A DNA stretch of 25,913 bases from a virus. The notes under the pieces were generated by a model. That model was not told where the DNA came from, did no database searches, and worked only from the letters and a program-made list of their open reading frames with translations. Positions within the stretch are counted from its first letter, which is position 1; the number at the start of each line of letters is the position of its first letter. Positions 1-7,437 of this stretch are shown piece by piece. The stretch spans positions 1-25,913 of IMG/VR virus record IMGVR_UViG_3300045999_010435. One strand, written 5' to 3'. Both the position numbers and the translations under genes were made by a program.

Positions 1-1
1 A

Positions 2-421
2 AACGGAATTACTGTTTATAACCCAGTAGATGTTACAGTGCCAACTAACCCACCTGTTATTGACCAATCCCTTTATACAAAGCTCTTTATTACCAATATT
101 GAATATGAAAACGCTTTAAACTTTCAGTGTGTTGCAGATAACGGTCCAGTGGTATTTGAAAAAATTTCTGGTCCGTCTTGGATAAATCTTTCACCGAACG
201 GGCTGTTTACCGGTACTCCCCCTCTTGTAACAACCTCTTATAACACTCTTTTTAAGGTATCTAACACTGTAGGACCTACCTACTACTCATTTTTAGTAGA
301 TGTTAATTACACATTACTATTAACACTTTACTATCTATATACAGAAGGTTATGAATTATCAGGTGGAGACGGATTTGTTCTTCAAGAAAATCTAAATAAG
401 ATTATAATCGGAGCAGAATAA
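2..421 (+). CDS. Tail/adhesin protein with Ig-like domain, 5' truncated by the window
   Basis: The frame is open from the first bases of the window, so the true start lies upstream and only the last ~139 residues are visible. The visible part has an Ig-like pattern resembling the bacterial putative-Ig (He_PIG-like) fold: an aromatic/hydrophobic strand, then GPSWINLSPNGLFTGTPP, where Leu-x-Pro-x-Gly-x-Phe-x-Gly-Thr-Pro is the diagnostic run, then a strand ending FLVDVNYTLL. Such domains are common in extracellular and phage tail proteins. The C-terminus is short and polar, ending GAE. It lies 20 nt upstream of a fibre gene, so it probably belongs to the tail periphery. Specific function cannot be assigned. 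Confidence 0.7.
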   Translation, partial: NGITVYNPVDVTVPTNPPVIDQSLYTKLFITNIEYENALNFQCVADNGPVVFEKISGPSWINLSPNGLFTGTPPLVTTSYNTLFKVSNTVGPTYYSFLVDVNYTLLLTLYYLYTEGYELSGGDGFVLQENLNKIIIGAE

Positions 422-426
422 TAATG

Positions 427-434
427 AATAAATA
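427..434 (+). promoter_or_regulatory. Late-promoter-like box AATAAATA before the 442 gene
   Basis: AATAAATA resembles the T4 late promoter element TATAAATA. Its last base lies 7 nt before the ATG at 442. Promoter role is inferred from the motif and its recurrence before many genes in the window. Confidence 0.45.
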
Positions 435-441
435 AAGATAT

Positions 442-1038
442 ATGGCTGATAGAACAATAAGCAATTTAGTAGAAGTCGTTACCCCTGCTACAAACGATGT
501 AATACCTATTGTTAATGCAGCTACTACTAAAAAAGTAAGACTTGATAATTTAGTAAAGAGTAGTTCTTTTAGTAATTTTTCAATTCGTAACTTATCTGAT
601 TTAGACACTTCCACTCCAAGTAACAAGTATATACCAGTACAGAGTAGTGATTCTACACTTGGTCGGGTATCCGTTCAAAGTCTTTACCCAGTAACAAGCT
701 CTTCTTCCAATATTAATTTAAATTTTAATAATAGTACTCGCATCTTACAGGCTTCAATTGTACCAGGCTCATTTACTACTAATCTTTTTAGTACTCAAGT
801 AGTTCAAACAACAGCTATTGCTGATGGTGCTATAACAGAAGCAAAAATCGACCCTAATGCAAAAATAGGGGGAGCTACCGGTGGAGGCACTGACAGAGCT
901 TTTTACGTTAATGATCAGAATGTTAATTTTAATTTTGAGGTACCTGTTGGTAAAAACGCCATGTCAGCAGGACCAATCACTATACAAAATGGTGCTACTG
1001 TTACAGTACCAAACTCATCAGTCTGGACAGTAGTTTAA
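442..1038 (+). CDS. Tail fibre-like structural protein
   Basis: 198 aa, without signal peptide or membrane segment. The N-terminus (residues ~4-40; TNDVIPIVNAATTKKVRLDNL) resembles that of the 3231 gene product, with the pattern D-x-(I/L)-P-I ... T-x-K-(V/I) ... L, suggesting a shared attachment module. The middle is Ser/Asn/Thr-rich with a TAIADGAITEAKI repeat-like stretch typical of fibre shafts. The C-terminus GKNAMSAGPITIQNGATVTV followed by a Trp-Val-Val end is a terminal motif I associate with many phage fibre proteins. The ATG at 442 follows a late box. Role as an adhesin or fibre is inferred from these features; receptor unknown. Confidence 0.75.
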   Translation: MADRTISNLVEVVTPATNDVIPIVNAATTKKVRLDNLVKSSSFSNFSIRNLSDLDTSTPSNKYIPVQSSDSTLGRVSVQSLYPVTSSSSNINLNFNNSTRILQASIVPGSFTTNLFSTQVVQTTAIADGAITEAKIDPNAKIGGATGGGTDRAFYVNDQNVNFNFEVPVGKNAMSAGPITIQNGATVTVPNSSVWTVV

Positions 1039-1044
1039 TAAATA
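1038..1044 (+). promoter_or_regulatory. Late-promoter-like box ATAAATA before the tail-collar gene
   Basis: ATAAATA ends 5 nt before the ATG at 1050 and begins in the stop codon of the upstream gene. The position fits a T4-type late -10 element; alternatively an AT-rich translation signal. Confidence 0.4.
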
Positions 1045-1049
1045 ATAAT

Positions 1050-1679
1050 ATGCCCGTTACAATCTCAGGAACAACAGGAATCGGAACACCAGGTATTAAC
1101 GCCACTGGTAACATTCAAGCTGCAGGTAATGTAATAGGCACCGGGGTGTGCCCTATTGGTGTTGTATTACCTTTTGCTCTTGCAACAACCCCTACAGGCT
1201 GGCTTAGATGTGACGGAACAATAATTCCTACATCCGGTACATTTCAAAGTGTCGATGCAGCTTTGTTGCAAACATTAAGAGGTTTGCTCGGAACAACATA
1301 CGGGGCTACTGGGCAATTACCAAATCTTCAAGGTCAATTTATAAGAGGTTTAACAACAAATCTTTCTACAGCCTCTAGAGACCCTCTATCAGCTTCTAGA
1401 GTTAATCTAATTGGTAGTATTCAAAACGATGTCTTTAAATCTCACAATCACGGAGGAATTACAGGAGACGATTCCCCTGATCACAGTCACCAGTATACGA
1501 GACCTTTAAGTGTAGGGGATAACGACAGAGGTGGTAGTAGCTCTTCATGGTCTATTGACAGCAATCAAACGGTTAGTACAGGAGGCGCATCGACACGACA
1601 TCAACACAGTATAAGCTCACAAGGAGATCTCGAAACCCGCCCTGTAAACATAGCTCTCCTTTACTGTATAAAATACTAA
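1050..1679 (+). CDS. Tail collar domain protein (short tail fibre/receptor-binding type)
   Basis: 209 aa. Residues ~35-105 match the phage tail collar domain: GVVLPFA, then TPTGWLRCDG (residues 48-56), then LPNLQGQFIRG (90-100). The C-terminal part has three His-x-His motifs, HNH (132-134), HSH (145-147) and HQH (184-186), ending ETRPVNIALLYCIKY, the usual end of tail-collar/microcystin-dependent-protein-like proteins. In T4 gp12 and gp37, His-x-His motifs bind metal inside trimeric fibres; metal binding here is inference. The N-terminal ~30 residues are Gly/Thr-rich and may be a shaft or attachment segment. It sits among other fibre genes and is likely an adhesin at the baseplate or fibre tip. 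Confidence 0.88.
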   Translation: MPVTISGTTGIGTPGINATGNIQAAGNVIGTGVCPIGVVLPFALATTPTGWLRCDGTIIPTSGTFQSVDAALLQTLRGLLGTTYGATGQLPNLQGQFIRGLTTNLSTASRDPLSASRVNLIGSIQNDVFKSHNHGGITGDDSPDHSHQYTRPLSVGDNDRGGSSSSWSIDSNQTVSTGGASTRHQHSISSQGDLETRPVNIALLYCIKY

Positions 1680-1681
1680 GC

Positions 1682-1688
1682 TTAAATA
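1682..1688 (+). promoter_or_regulatory. Late-promoter-like box TTAAATA before the PKD protein gene
   Basis: TTAAATA lies 23 nt before the ATG at 1712, the largest spacing seen for this motif in the window. An inverted repeat occupies the extra space. Confidence 0.45.
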
Positions 1689-1708
1689 ATTAGACGATAT
1701 AGTCTAAT
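1689..1708 (+). promoter_or_regulatory. Small perfect inverted repeat between late box and start codon
   Basis: Arms ATTAGAC and GTCTAAT flank GATATA. If transcribed it would form a 7-bp hairpin ending 3 nt before the ATG at 1712, where it could affect translation initiation. It could equally be a protein-binding palindrome. There is no U-run after it, so a terminator is unlikely. Confidence 0.35.
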
Positions 1709-1711
1709 CAA

Positions 1712-3214
1712 ATGACCACGGATTTCTATGTATTATGTGCACAAACTGTTCCTCAGAACTACTCCTGGGACTTTCAAACACCTTTACAGTTTGCTAATAC
1801 TAATCAAGCCGCATATACTACTATCTCAAGTGCTTCCGGGTACGCTCCAGCTTTAAATGTAATCTTTTATAATAACTCTCAATCTGATGAAGGATTTGAT
1901 TTTATAGATTATACTTGGAATTTTGGAGACTATTATCACGATACAACTAATACCCTATCTTTAACTTGTACTAATAGCCTTGTTCAGCACACTTATATAA
2001 TGCCCGGAACCTACACGGTATCTTTAAGACATATACAGTCTAAAGGAAAAACGGAATTAGATCAAACAGGTAACTCATTATTATGCCGCGGAAGATATGG
2101 TATAAGATGGTTTTGGTGGGAATTAAGTTCAAGAAATATAATCAACGGACAAATTAATACTAATGCAATAACCTGGGATCAGACAACATGCATTCCTGCT
2201 ACTGGCACTCTTTTTAACTGCAATAGTGCTCTTGTTTTACCGCTACCAAAAACTTGGACACCAGAGGAAGCTTGTTTTCAAAAATATTGCAAAGCATGGT
2301 CTTGGTACGATTTAGCATCTGAAAGATCAAACCCTGTAAGATGGATAGATACAGAAACAGATCAAGAGTTTCAAAAGAAGTGGATGTTTGAAGCAAATGA
2401 TACTATTTGTAGTGTTGATGACGCTGAATTCTTAGATACCACCGAAACTTTTGAAAGAAGTGTTATTAAAAAGTTTATTATCACTGTAAAAGAATTACCT
2501 CCAGTAGCTTCTATAGTAGCTGTATCAAGTGTTGCTGGTATATCCCCTTTCACTGTTCAGCTTTCCCCAAGAAATTGCAAACCCGGTTCATTCCCTATTG
2601 ATAGAATTGATTGGGACTTCGGTGACGGGTCACCTATAAAAACCGTTACTCGTTACTCATTGCCTTCAGAAAGCGATGTTGTTAATACAGGATACTTTAT
2701 TTCTGACTTAAATGATGTTCGAAATATTGACGTCCTACACACTTATTATAGGAATAAAGATTCCTATCCGGTATTTTACCCGTCACTGACCTGTTACAGC
2801 GCAAACACAAATACAACAGATTCATGCTGTATTACAATAGGGCCCATTTCTTTTGCGACTATACCAACTGAAACTCATTTACTTAAATCTAGAAACACTT
2901 TAAAAGGTAACATATACACATTCTCAGAAAATGATAATATAGCTCTTGTTACTACTACCCCAATTGTTTCAACTTTTATTCCTCAACCAACTGTGCCTCC
3001 TCTTGTTATTCGAGATGGTAAAGGACAAACTCAAGATTATTTTGGCTATGCAAATGAAGATAATTTATTCCCGGGTGAATATATACCGGATTGTAGTTTC
3101 CAAATAGGCTTCTTACCTGAGCGCTACCTTGTAACAGAAAGACCAGAACCTTATGATATTGGTCCTGATGATGTACCAATTAAGACAGAAGCTGATATTT
3201 TCATCTATCCTTAA
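1712..3214 (+). CDS. PKD-domain tail protein with Cys/Trp-rich insert
   Basis: 500 aa. Two PKD (Ig-like beta-sandwich) domains are visible: PKD1 at ~36-108 with YTWNFGDYY and VQHTYIMPGTYTVSL, and PKD2 at ~265-376 with DRIDWDFGDGSP followed by VLHTYYRNKDSYPV. Between them (~125-250) lies a Cys/Trp-rich segment: CRGRYGIRWFWWE, then ITWDQTTC, LPKTW, then CKAWSWYDL, VRWIDTETD and FQKKWMFE. Similar segments occur twice in the 7438 gene product. The strand FIITVKELPP (~255-264) may close PKD1, which would make the Cys/Trp segment an insertion. PKD domains in phage virions are usually carbohydrate- or protein-binding decorations. Precise virion position unknown; placed in the tail/baseplate periphery from context. 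Confidence 0.75.
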   Translation: MTTDFYVLCAQTVPQNYSWDFQTPLQFANTNQAAYTTISSASGYAPALNVIFYNNSQSDEGFDFIDYTWNFGDYYHDTTNTLSLTCTNSLVQHTYIMPGTYTVSLRHIQSKGKTELDQTGNSLLCRGRYGIRWFWWELSSRNIINGQINTNAITWDQTTCIPATGTLFNCNSALVLPLPKTWTPEEACFQKYCKAWSWYDLASERSNPVRWIDTETDQEFQKKWMFEANDTICSVDDAEFLDTTETFERSVIKKFIITVKELPPVASIVAVSSVAGISPFTVQLSPRNCKPGSFPIDRIDWDFGDGSPIKTVTRYSLPSESDVVNTGYFISDLNDVRNIDVLHTYYRNKDSYPVFYPSLTCYSANTNTTDSCCITIGPISFATIPTETHLLKSRNTLKGNIYTFSENDNIALVTTTPIVSTFIPQPTVPPLVIRDGKGQTQDYFGYANEDNLFPGEYIPDCSFQIGFLPERYLVTERPEPYDIGPDDVPIKTEADIFIYP

Positions 3215-3217
3215 CGC

Positions 3218-3224
3218 TTAAATA
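3218..3224 (+). promoter_or_regulatory. Late-promoter-like box TTAAATA before the 3231 gene
   Basis: TTAAATA ends 6 nt before the ATG at 3231 and follows the stop of the upstream gene by 3 nt. Confidence 0.45.
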
Positions 3225-3230
3225 ATAAAA

Positions 3231-4001
3231 ATGGCTATTAGTGTAAAAATATCTCAATTAATTGACGGTGGTAGTGTAAATTCTGCTGACTATTTACCAA
3301 TAGCACGTGGTGTTGACACATATAAAATTCCTGCAAGTCAACTCGTTGTAGCAGGGCAAAATGTTGGGTCTGGCTCTGGTGGTATATTTTTAAATACAGC
3401 TGACGGAAACGGTAGAACATTACAGTTTAGAACTCTTTCAGGCACGGAAGGAATTAGTATAGCCAATGCCGGCAACACTCTTGTTATTTCAACTTCCGGC
3501 CAAAACCCCGTTAAAACATCTTTAACCGGTAACGGAACAACAACTACTTTTGCACTCAATGGAGCCACTTCAGTAAATCCTAATAACTATAGAGTAGACA
3601 TTGACGGGGTATTACAAGAACCTATTAATGATTATAATATAGTTGGGTCAAATATAGTCTTTACCTCAACCCCTCCTACAGGTAGTAAAGTTACTGTAGT
3701 ATCAAATAATCTAGTTAGAGCTTTTGATGTTGTTCCTTCTGATGGCTCTGTTACCCCACAAAAGCTTTCTGCAGGTGGACTGAATTGGAACACTTTAGGA
3801 CAAACAGGTATAGGCACTTCTACACCAAATGCAGCTGCGGTTTTAGATCTAACAAGCACAACTAGAGGATTCTTACCCCCTAGAGTAAGTCAAGCTCAAA
3901 GAGACGCAATAACTTCTCCCCCAGCCGGTCTTATTATATATAATAATCAAACTAATAAACTTAATTTCTATAACGGAACCGCGTGGGAACAAATAGGGTA
4001 A
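3231..4001 (+). CDS. Tail fibre protein with conserved C-terminal tip
   Basis: 256 aa in modules. N-terminus: VKISQLIDGG, then SADYLPIARG and TYKIPASQLV, related to the N-terminus of the 442 product and probably the attachment segment. Middle (~93-158): TFALNG, then YRVDIDGVLQEP and YNIVGSNIVFTSTPPTGSKV, a beta-rich fibre module seen in many phage fibres (F-x-L-x-G ... V-x-V-D-G-V-x-Q ... G-x-x-I-x-F ... P-x-G-x-x-V). C-terminus (~190-256): GIGTSTPNAAAVLDLTST, RGFLPPRVSQAQRDAI, AGLIIYNNQTNKLNFYNGT, ending AWEQIG, a widespread fibre/adhesin tip motif. No membrane or signal segment. Likely trimeric; receptor unknown. Confidence 0.8.
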   Translation: MAISVKISQLIDGGSVNSADYLPIARGVDTYKIPASQLVVAGQNVGSGSGGIFLNTADGNGRTLQFRTLSGTEGISIANAGNTLVISTSGQNPVKTSLTGNGTTTTFALNGATSVNPNNYRVDIDGVLQEPINDYNIVGSNIVFTSTPPTGSKVTVVSNNLVRAFDVVPSDGSVTPQKLSAGGLNWNTLGQTGIGTSTPNAAAVLDLTSTTRGFLPPRVSQAQRDAITSPPAGLIIYNNQTNKLNFYNGTAWEQIG

Positions 4002-4017
4002 AATAAAAAACTAACCA

Positions 4018-4024
4018 TTAAATA
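4018..4024 (+). promoter_or_regulatory. Late-promoter-like box TTAAATA before the 4033 gene
   Basis: TTAAATA ends 8 nt before the ATG at 4033. The 14-mer TTAAATAATTAGAC here is identical to the one at 1682-1695 upstream of the PKD protein gene, but the second arm of that inverted repeat is absent. Confidence 0.5.
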
Positions 4025-4032
4025 ATTAGACA

Positions 4033-4959
4033 ATGGCTGAAATTGTCTATAAATCCCTTTCTAGTCTCTCTCCTATTGAGCTCAGATACGAGTATAATAG
4101 AAATGAAGAGCTTCAAGCCCGCACTGTAACCTATCAAGATGGATTCTCGTTTTATAGTATTGAAGGTTTAAAAAACTTTCAAGACGTCGCTATTAACAGA
4201 GATTCTGTTTTAGTGCTTACTTCTGCTGTTAACCTATCATCTATTTTTGTACCTACCCGAGAGGTAAAATTAGGAAAATTACCCGGAACCTTTCAACTTC
4301 AACCTAGAAACTCTTTTATCTATTACGTAAAGCACAAACCTGCTACAAACTCTTTAGTACAAACCTTAACTTCTGGCTCTACCTTTTATGTACAGCCTAT
4401 TAGTAACACAAATGAAGTAGAGCTTATCGTAGATAACAAATATGTTCAAATTGAAGCAGAATATCCTTATAAAGCGTATCTTAATGAAAGAACACTCGAC
4501 CCTGAAGAAATTAATAGACAAAGATTTGAAGTTGTATATGATAACAGTTTAATCTCTATTAAAACAAAAACAAATACCGGTTACAGATATCTTGCATTTA
4601 ATAACGACAATGTCTTAAGAGCTGTTGGACTCATATTAAACGAAACAATTATAAACGACTATGTATTTAAATGCTTATCAATCTCTGATCCTTTACTACA
4701 GCGAGGCTTCACCCCCGCTAATAACTGGGTAACCTATTATTTTGATATAGAACAAGAAAATGAAAATAAAACTGTAACTATTAATAAAAATATTGAATCA
4801 ATATCTACAAACTTATTAATTGATTTTCCTCTCGAAAAAGCCGCTGAAACCGGGTCTGTAAATATTAATATAGCAAATCTAAAAACATCCTTAACCCCGG
4901 CCGGTGGACCTGCCCCGGTGAATAATGCTTACGATAAAGAAGTAGTAACAACAAACTAA
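4033..4959 (+). CDS. Unrecognised structural protein of the tail region
   Basis: 308 aa. I do not recognise a named family. It looks soluble and beta-rich, with alternating hydrophobic patterns such as SVLVLTSAVNLSSIFVPTRE and FIYYVKHKP, no signal peptide or membrane segment, and few Cys. The C-terminus is a low-complexity linker-like tail (TPAGGPAPVN followed by VVTTN). It starts 8 nt after a late box and ends 1 nt before the ATG of the 819-aa protein, so the two are almost certainly co-translated. Context suggests a virion or assembly component that works with the two giant proteins that follow. Arg is encoded mainly by AGA (about nine AGA, two CGA, one CGC by eye), unlike gp23. Confidence 0.7.
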   Translation: MAEIVYKSLSSLSPIELRYEYNRNEELQARTVTYQDGFSFYSIEGLKNFQDVAINRDSVLVLTSAVNLSSIFVPTREVKLGKLPGTFQLQPRNSFIYYVKHKPATNSLVQTLTSGSTFYVQPISNTNEVELIVDNKYVQIEAEYPYKAYLNERTLDPEEINRQRFEVVYDNSLISIKTKTNTGYRYLAFNNDNVLRAVGLILNETIINDYVFKCLSISDPLLQRGFTPANNWVTYYFDIEQENENKTVTINKNIESISTNLLIDFPLEKAAETGSVNINIANLKTSLTPAGGPAPVNNAYDKEVVTTN

Positions 4960-4960
4960 T

Positions 4961-7420
4961 ATGTCTGACTTACAACAAAGAAAATATTATAAATTGTTTA
5001 CAGGTACTAATCAAGCTGAAGGGTATGATAAAATTCACCTTGGTTACGAAGCAGACACCACTGAGATTATTCTTAAAAAAGATCAAACTACATTCTTTCA
5101 TATGCCGTTCTTTGCTGATACTCAGCCCCTATCAGCTTCTTCTCTTATCGCGGACGGCGCTATCCCAGGTCCTATACCCGCTTTAGCAGATAGAGTTTAT
5201 AAAAAATTAGGCAATTATGGTAATTCTACACCATGGGGTACAGCATCAGAAAGATCTGACGGTCAGTGGCTTTGTTCGTGGTTGTATGCTTTATCATCCG
5301 AGCCTCCGGTATGGCTTGATAGGTACTATAACCCTGGCCGTTTAGCTTATAAAGAAGCTTTAGAAGGTACTGCTAAATTTACAGATTATATTACAGCCGA
5401 TCCTATTTATTTTGACACACCCTCAACAATGACATTTGAAGCCGGGGTACTTTATCAATATTTTCATCAAGGAGAACAAACAGCTTTAAAAAATATTGAA
5501 ACTTTTGCAGGTCTTGATAAAACTAGACTTAAATTAAACATCGACGATTGGTCATGTATGTGTCCGGATAACCCCGAACCTGCTGATAAATCTATTTACA
5601 ACAATACTATTGTTATTGAAAACTTTACTCTTGATTGGGTTGTAAGTTTGTTTGACCCGGGTTATCAAGATAGAAGCTCTTTATCTTTTAATAATACTGA
5701 TTTTATTAATGCTTATGTTATTTACGATAGCTCGTACACATTAGAGAATGAGTTTACAACATCTTTTTGGGTTAATCACCCGAACTGGTCTCAGGCAACT
5801 TCAACTCAACTTTTAGGTAATTTGAGAAGTGGTGGTTATGGGGTTTTTTATAATAACCTTAACTACAACCCTTACTTTGCTATTACTGAAAATACATACG
5901 GACATTTATTTTACTTTAACCAAGAGGGAGAATTTTATATTGAAAAAAATAACCAACTTATATTAGGTGAACCCGCTAATTTTATTTTTACAAATATAAA
6001 CTCTAATACCGAGATTATCGGTATTGATGAAAATAAAAGAAGAGCAGTTAAATTTAATCATATCGGTGATGTGATTACATATACCCGGGATTCCAGTGGC
6101 GGTTTATACGAACTTGAAGGTACACCTAAACACGCCATTATAAACGGAAATGACGATTCTATTTTTGTTACTACTCTGAGTACATATATTTTTGATAAAG
6201 ACCTTATATTAAAAGAAATACTACCACAGCCATACGGGTATAAAGAACAATTAGCTTTTGATATGGAGGGCAATTTAATTCGAGAACTTTCTTGTACTGA
6301 TATTAAATTTGACTCTTTTAATCAAAAGTGGGTTATATCTGAACAGGGTGCGCTTACATGTCAAGGTATAGCCTTATCTGCTATTTCAGATAATATAGTT
6401 TGTACAAATTTAGCTGTAGATCCTGAAAACAATATTTGGGTTTTAGCAGGCAGTAACACCATCTACAAAATAAATGCTACAAACAAAACTTTAATTGATA
6501 CATATGAAGTTGGGGTATTTAATAATGAGCTTGATATTAAAAATATTAGCTTTATTCAAACCTATAACAGAAACACAAATAATTTTACCTGGTATGCTAT
6601 AATATATCACAATTTTGAAAAGACATTATATCAGGTCACCCTAAACGGACAGATATACAAAAACACGTATCTGCCTCCAAAGTTAAACACTTTAAACCCT
6701 GTTACAGCTTTGCAGAACCCGGTATTATTAGAATTTACTGGTAAGGGGGATTTTACTGGCTATGAACGTCGTAGAATCTTTAATAAAGTACTTTATAATA
6801 ATAACCCACAATTTCAGTTTAAAGTAGCAGTAACCTACCCTAATCGTAGCTTACCATATTCTATAAACACATTATCAATACCAGTTCAATATTTAGAAAA
6901 TAATATTTGGCATCTTGTAACAGTTACACTTAAAAATAACACTATTCAAATATTTGTAGACAATTATCTAAGAGATCAATTACAGATACCTGGAAATGGT
7001 GATTTTAATTACGAGTTTAAAAATGACCTTTTTATAGGTTCTCCAACAGGTAAAGCCGAAAATTTAAACAAAGAAATAAATTCAAAGAGTGTTATTTGGA
7101 ACGGATATATAGATAGTGTTCGAATTTACGATTACGCTATAAAACAAGAATTAATTCAATACTTTGTTAGAGAAAAAACCGTTGCAGATGATATACAATG
7201 GAATATACAAACAGCAGCCTTACAGTACGTAGAGGTCGTTGACAGGTTTTTTAAGCATAGAATGCCTGGATCTAAAAGTACTTTCTTTAATATACGACTC
7301 ACCGGTACAAATATTACAGATTCAACAATTAGACAAAGAATTGAAAATGATATTAAGCTAGCTGTTTTACAATTAAAACCTGCTTATGCAGAACTGTTAA
7401 GAGTAGAATGGATTGATTGA
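4961..7420 (+). CDS. Large tail protein with LamG-like fold interrupted by a beta-propeller-like region
   Basis: 819 aa. The N-terminal ~230 residues are unassigned but Trp-rich (GQWLCSWLYAL, PPVWLDRYY). Residues ~238-310 resemble the first half of a concanavalin/LamG sandwich (SSLSFNNTDFIN, then FTTSFWVNHPNWSQ). Residues ~315-570 carry repeated short strands reminiscent of NHL/propeller blades (IIGIDENKRRAVKFNHIGDV, LAVDPENNIWVLAGSNTIYK). Residues ~615-725 look like the second LamG half (NNIWHLVTVTLKNNTIQIFV, then NDLFIGSP and WNGYIDSVRIYD). The C-terminus (~750-819) ends LKPAYAELLRVEWID, a pattern seen at ends of baseplate/tail proteins. A virion role is supported by context; binding function is inference. 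The start is 1 nt after the upstream stop, with no late box of its own. Confidence 0.75.
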   Translation: MSDLQQRKYYKLFTGTNQAEGYDKIHLGYEADTTEIILKKDQTTFFHMPFFADTQPLSASSLIADGAIPGPIPALADRVYKKLGNYGNSTPWGTASERSDGQWLCSWLYALSSEPPVWLDRYYNPGRLAYKEALEGTAKFTDYITADPIYFDTPSTMTFEAGVLYQYFHQGEQTALKNIETFAGLDKTRLKLNIDDWSCMCPDNPEPADKSIYNNTIVIENFTLDWVVSLFDPGYQDRSSLSFNNTDFINAYVIYDSSYTLENEFTTSFWVNHPNWSQATSTQLLGNLRSGGYGVFYNNLNYNPYFAITENTYGHLFYFNQEGEFYIEKNNQLILGEPANFIFTNINSNTEIIGIDENKRRAVKFNHIGDVITYTRDSSGGLYELEGTPKHAIINGNDDSIFVTTLSTYIFDKDLILKEILPQPYGYKEQLAFDMEGNLIRELSCTDIKFDSFNQKWVISEQGALTCQGIALSAISDNIVCTNLAVDPENNIWVLAGSNTIYKINATNKTLIDTYEVGVFNNELDIKNISFIQTYNRNTNNFTWYAIIYHNFEKTLYQVTLNGQIYKNTYLPPKLNTLNPVTALQNPVLLEFTGKGDFTGYERRRIFNKVLYNNNPQFQFKVAVTYPNRSLPYSINTLSIPVQYLENNIWHLVTVTLKNNTIQIFVDNYLRDQLQIPGNGDFNYEFKNDLFIGSPTGKAENLNKEINSKSVIWNGYIDSVRIYDYAIKQELIQYFVREKTVADDIQWNIQTAALQYVEVVDRFFKHRMPGSKSTFFNIRLTGTNITDSTIRQRIENDIKLAVLQLKPAYAELLRVEWID

Positions 7421-7424
7421 AAGG

Positions 7425-7431
7425 TTAAATA
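7425..7431 (+). promoter_or_regulatory. Late-promoter-like box TTAAATA before the 1280-aa protein gene
   Basis: TTAAATA ends 6 nt before the ATG at 7438, in the 17-nt gap between the two largest genes. Confidence 0.45.
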
Positions 7432-7437
7432 TTAATA

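Noticed and set aside
1689-1708. Reading the 7-bp inverted repeat as a terminator
   Set aside because: The stem is AT-rich and short with no following T-run, and it lies directly before a start codon.
3338-3859. Minus-strand frames inside the 3231 fibre gene
   Set aside because: They are antisense to well-conserved fibre motifs and lack start signals.
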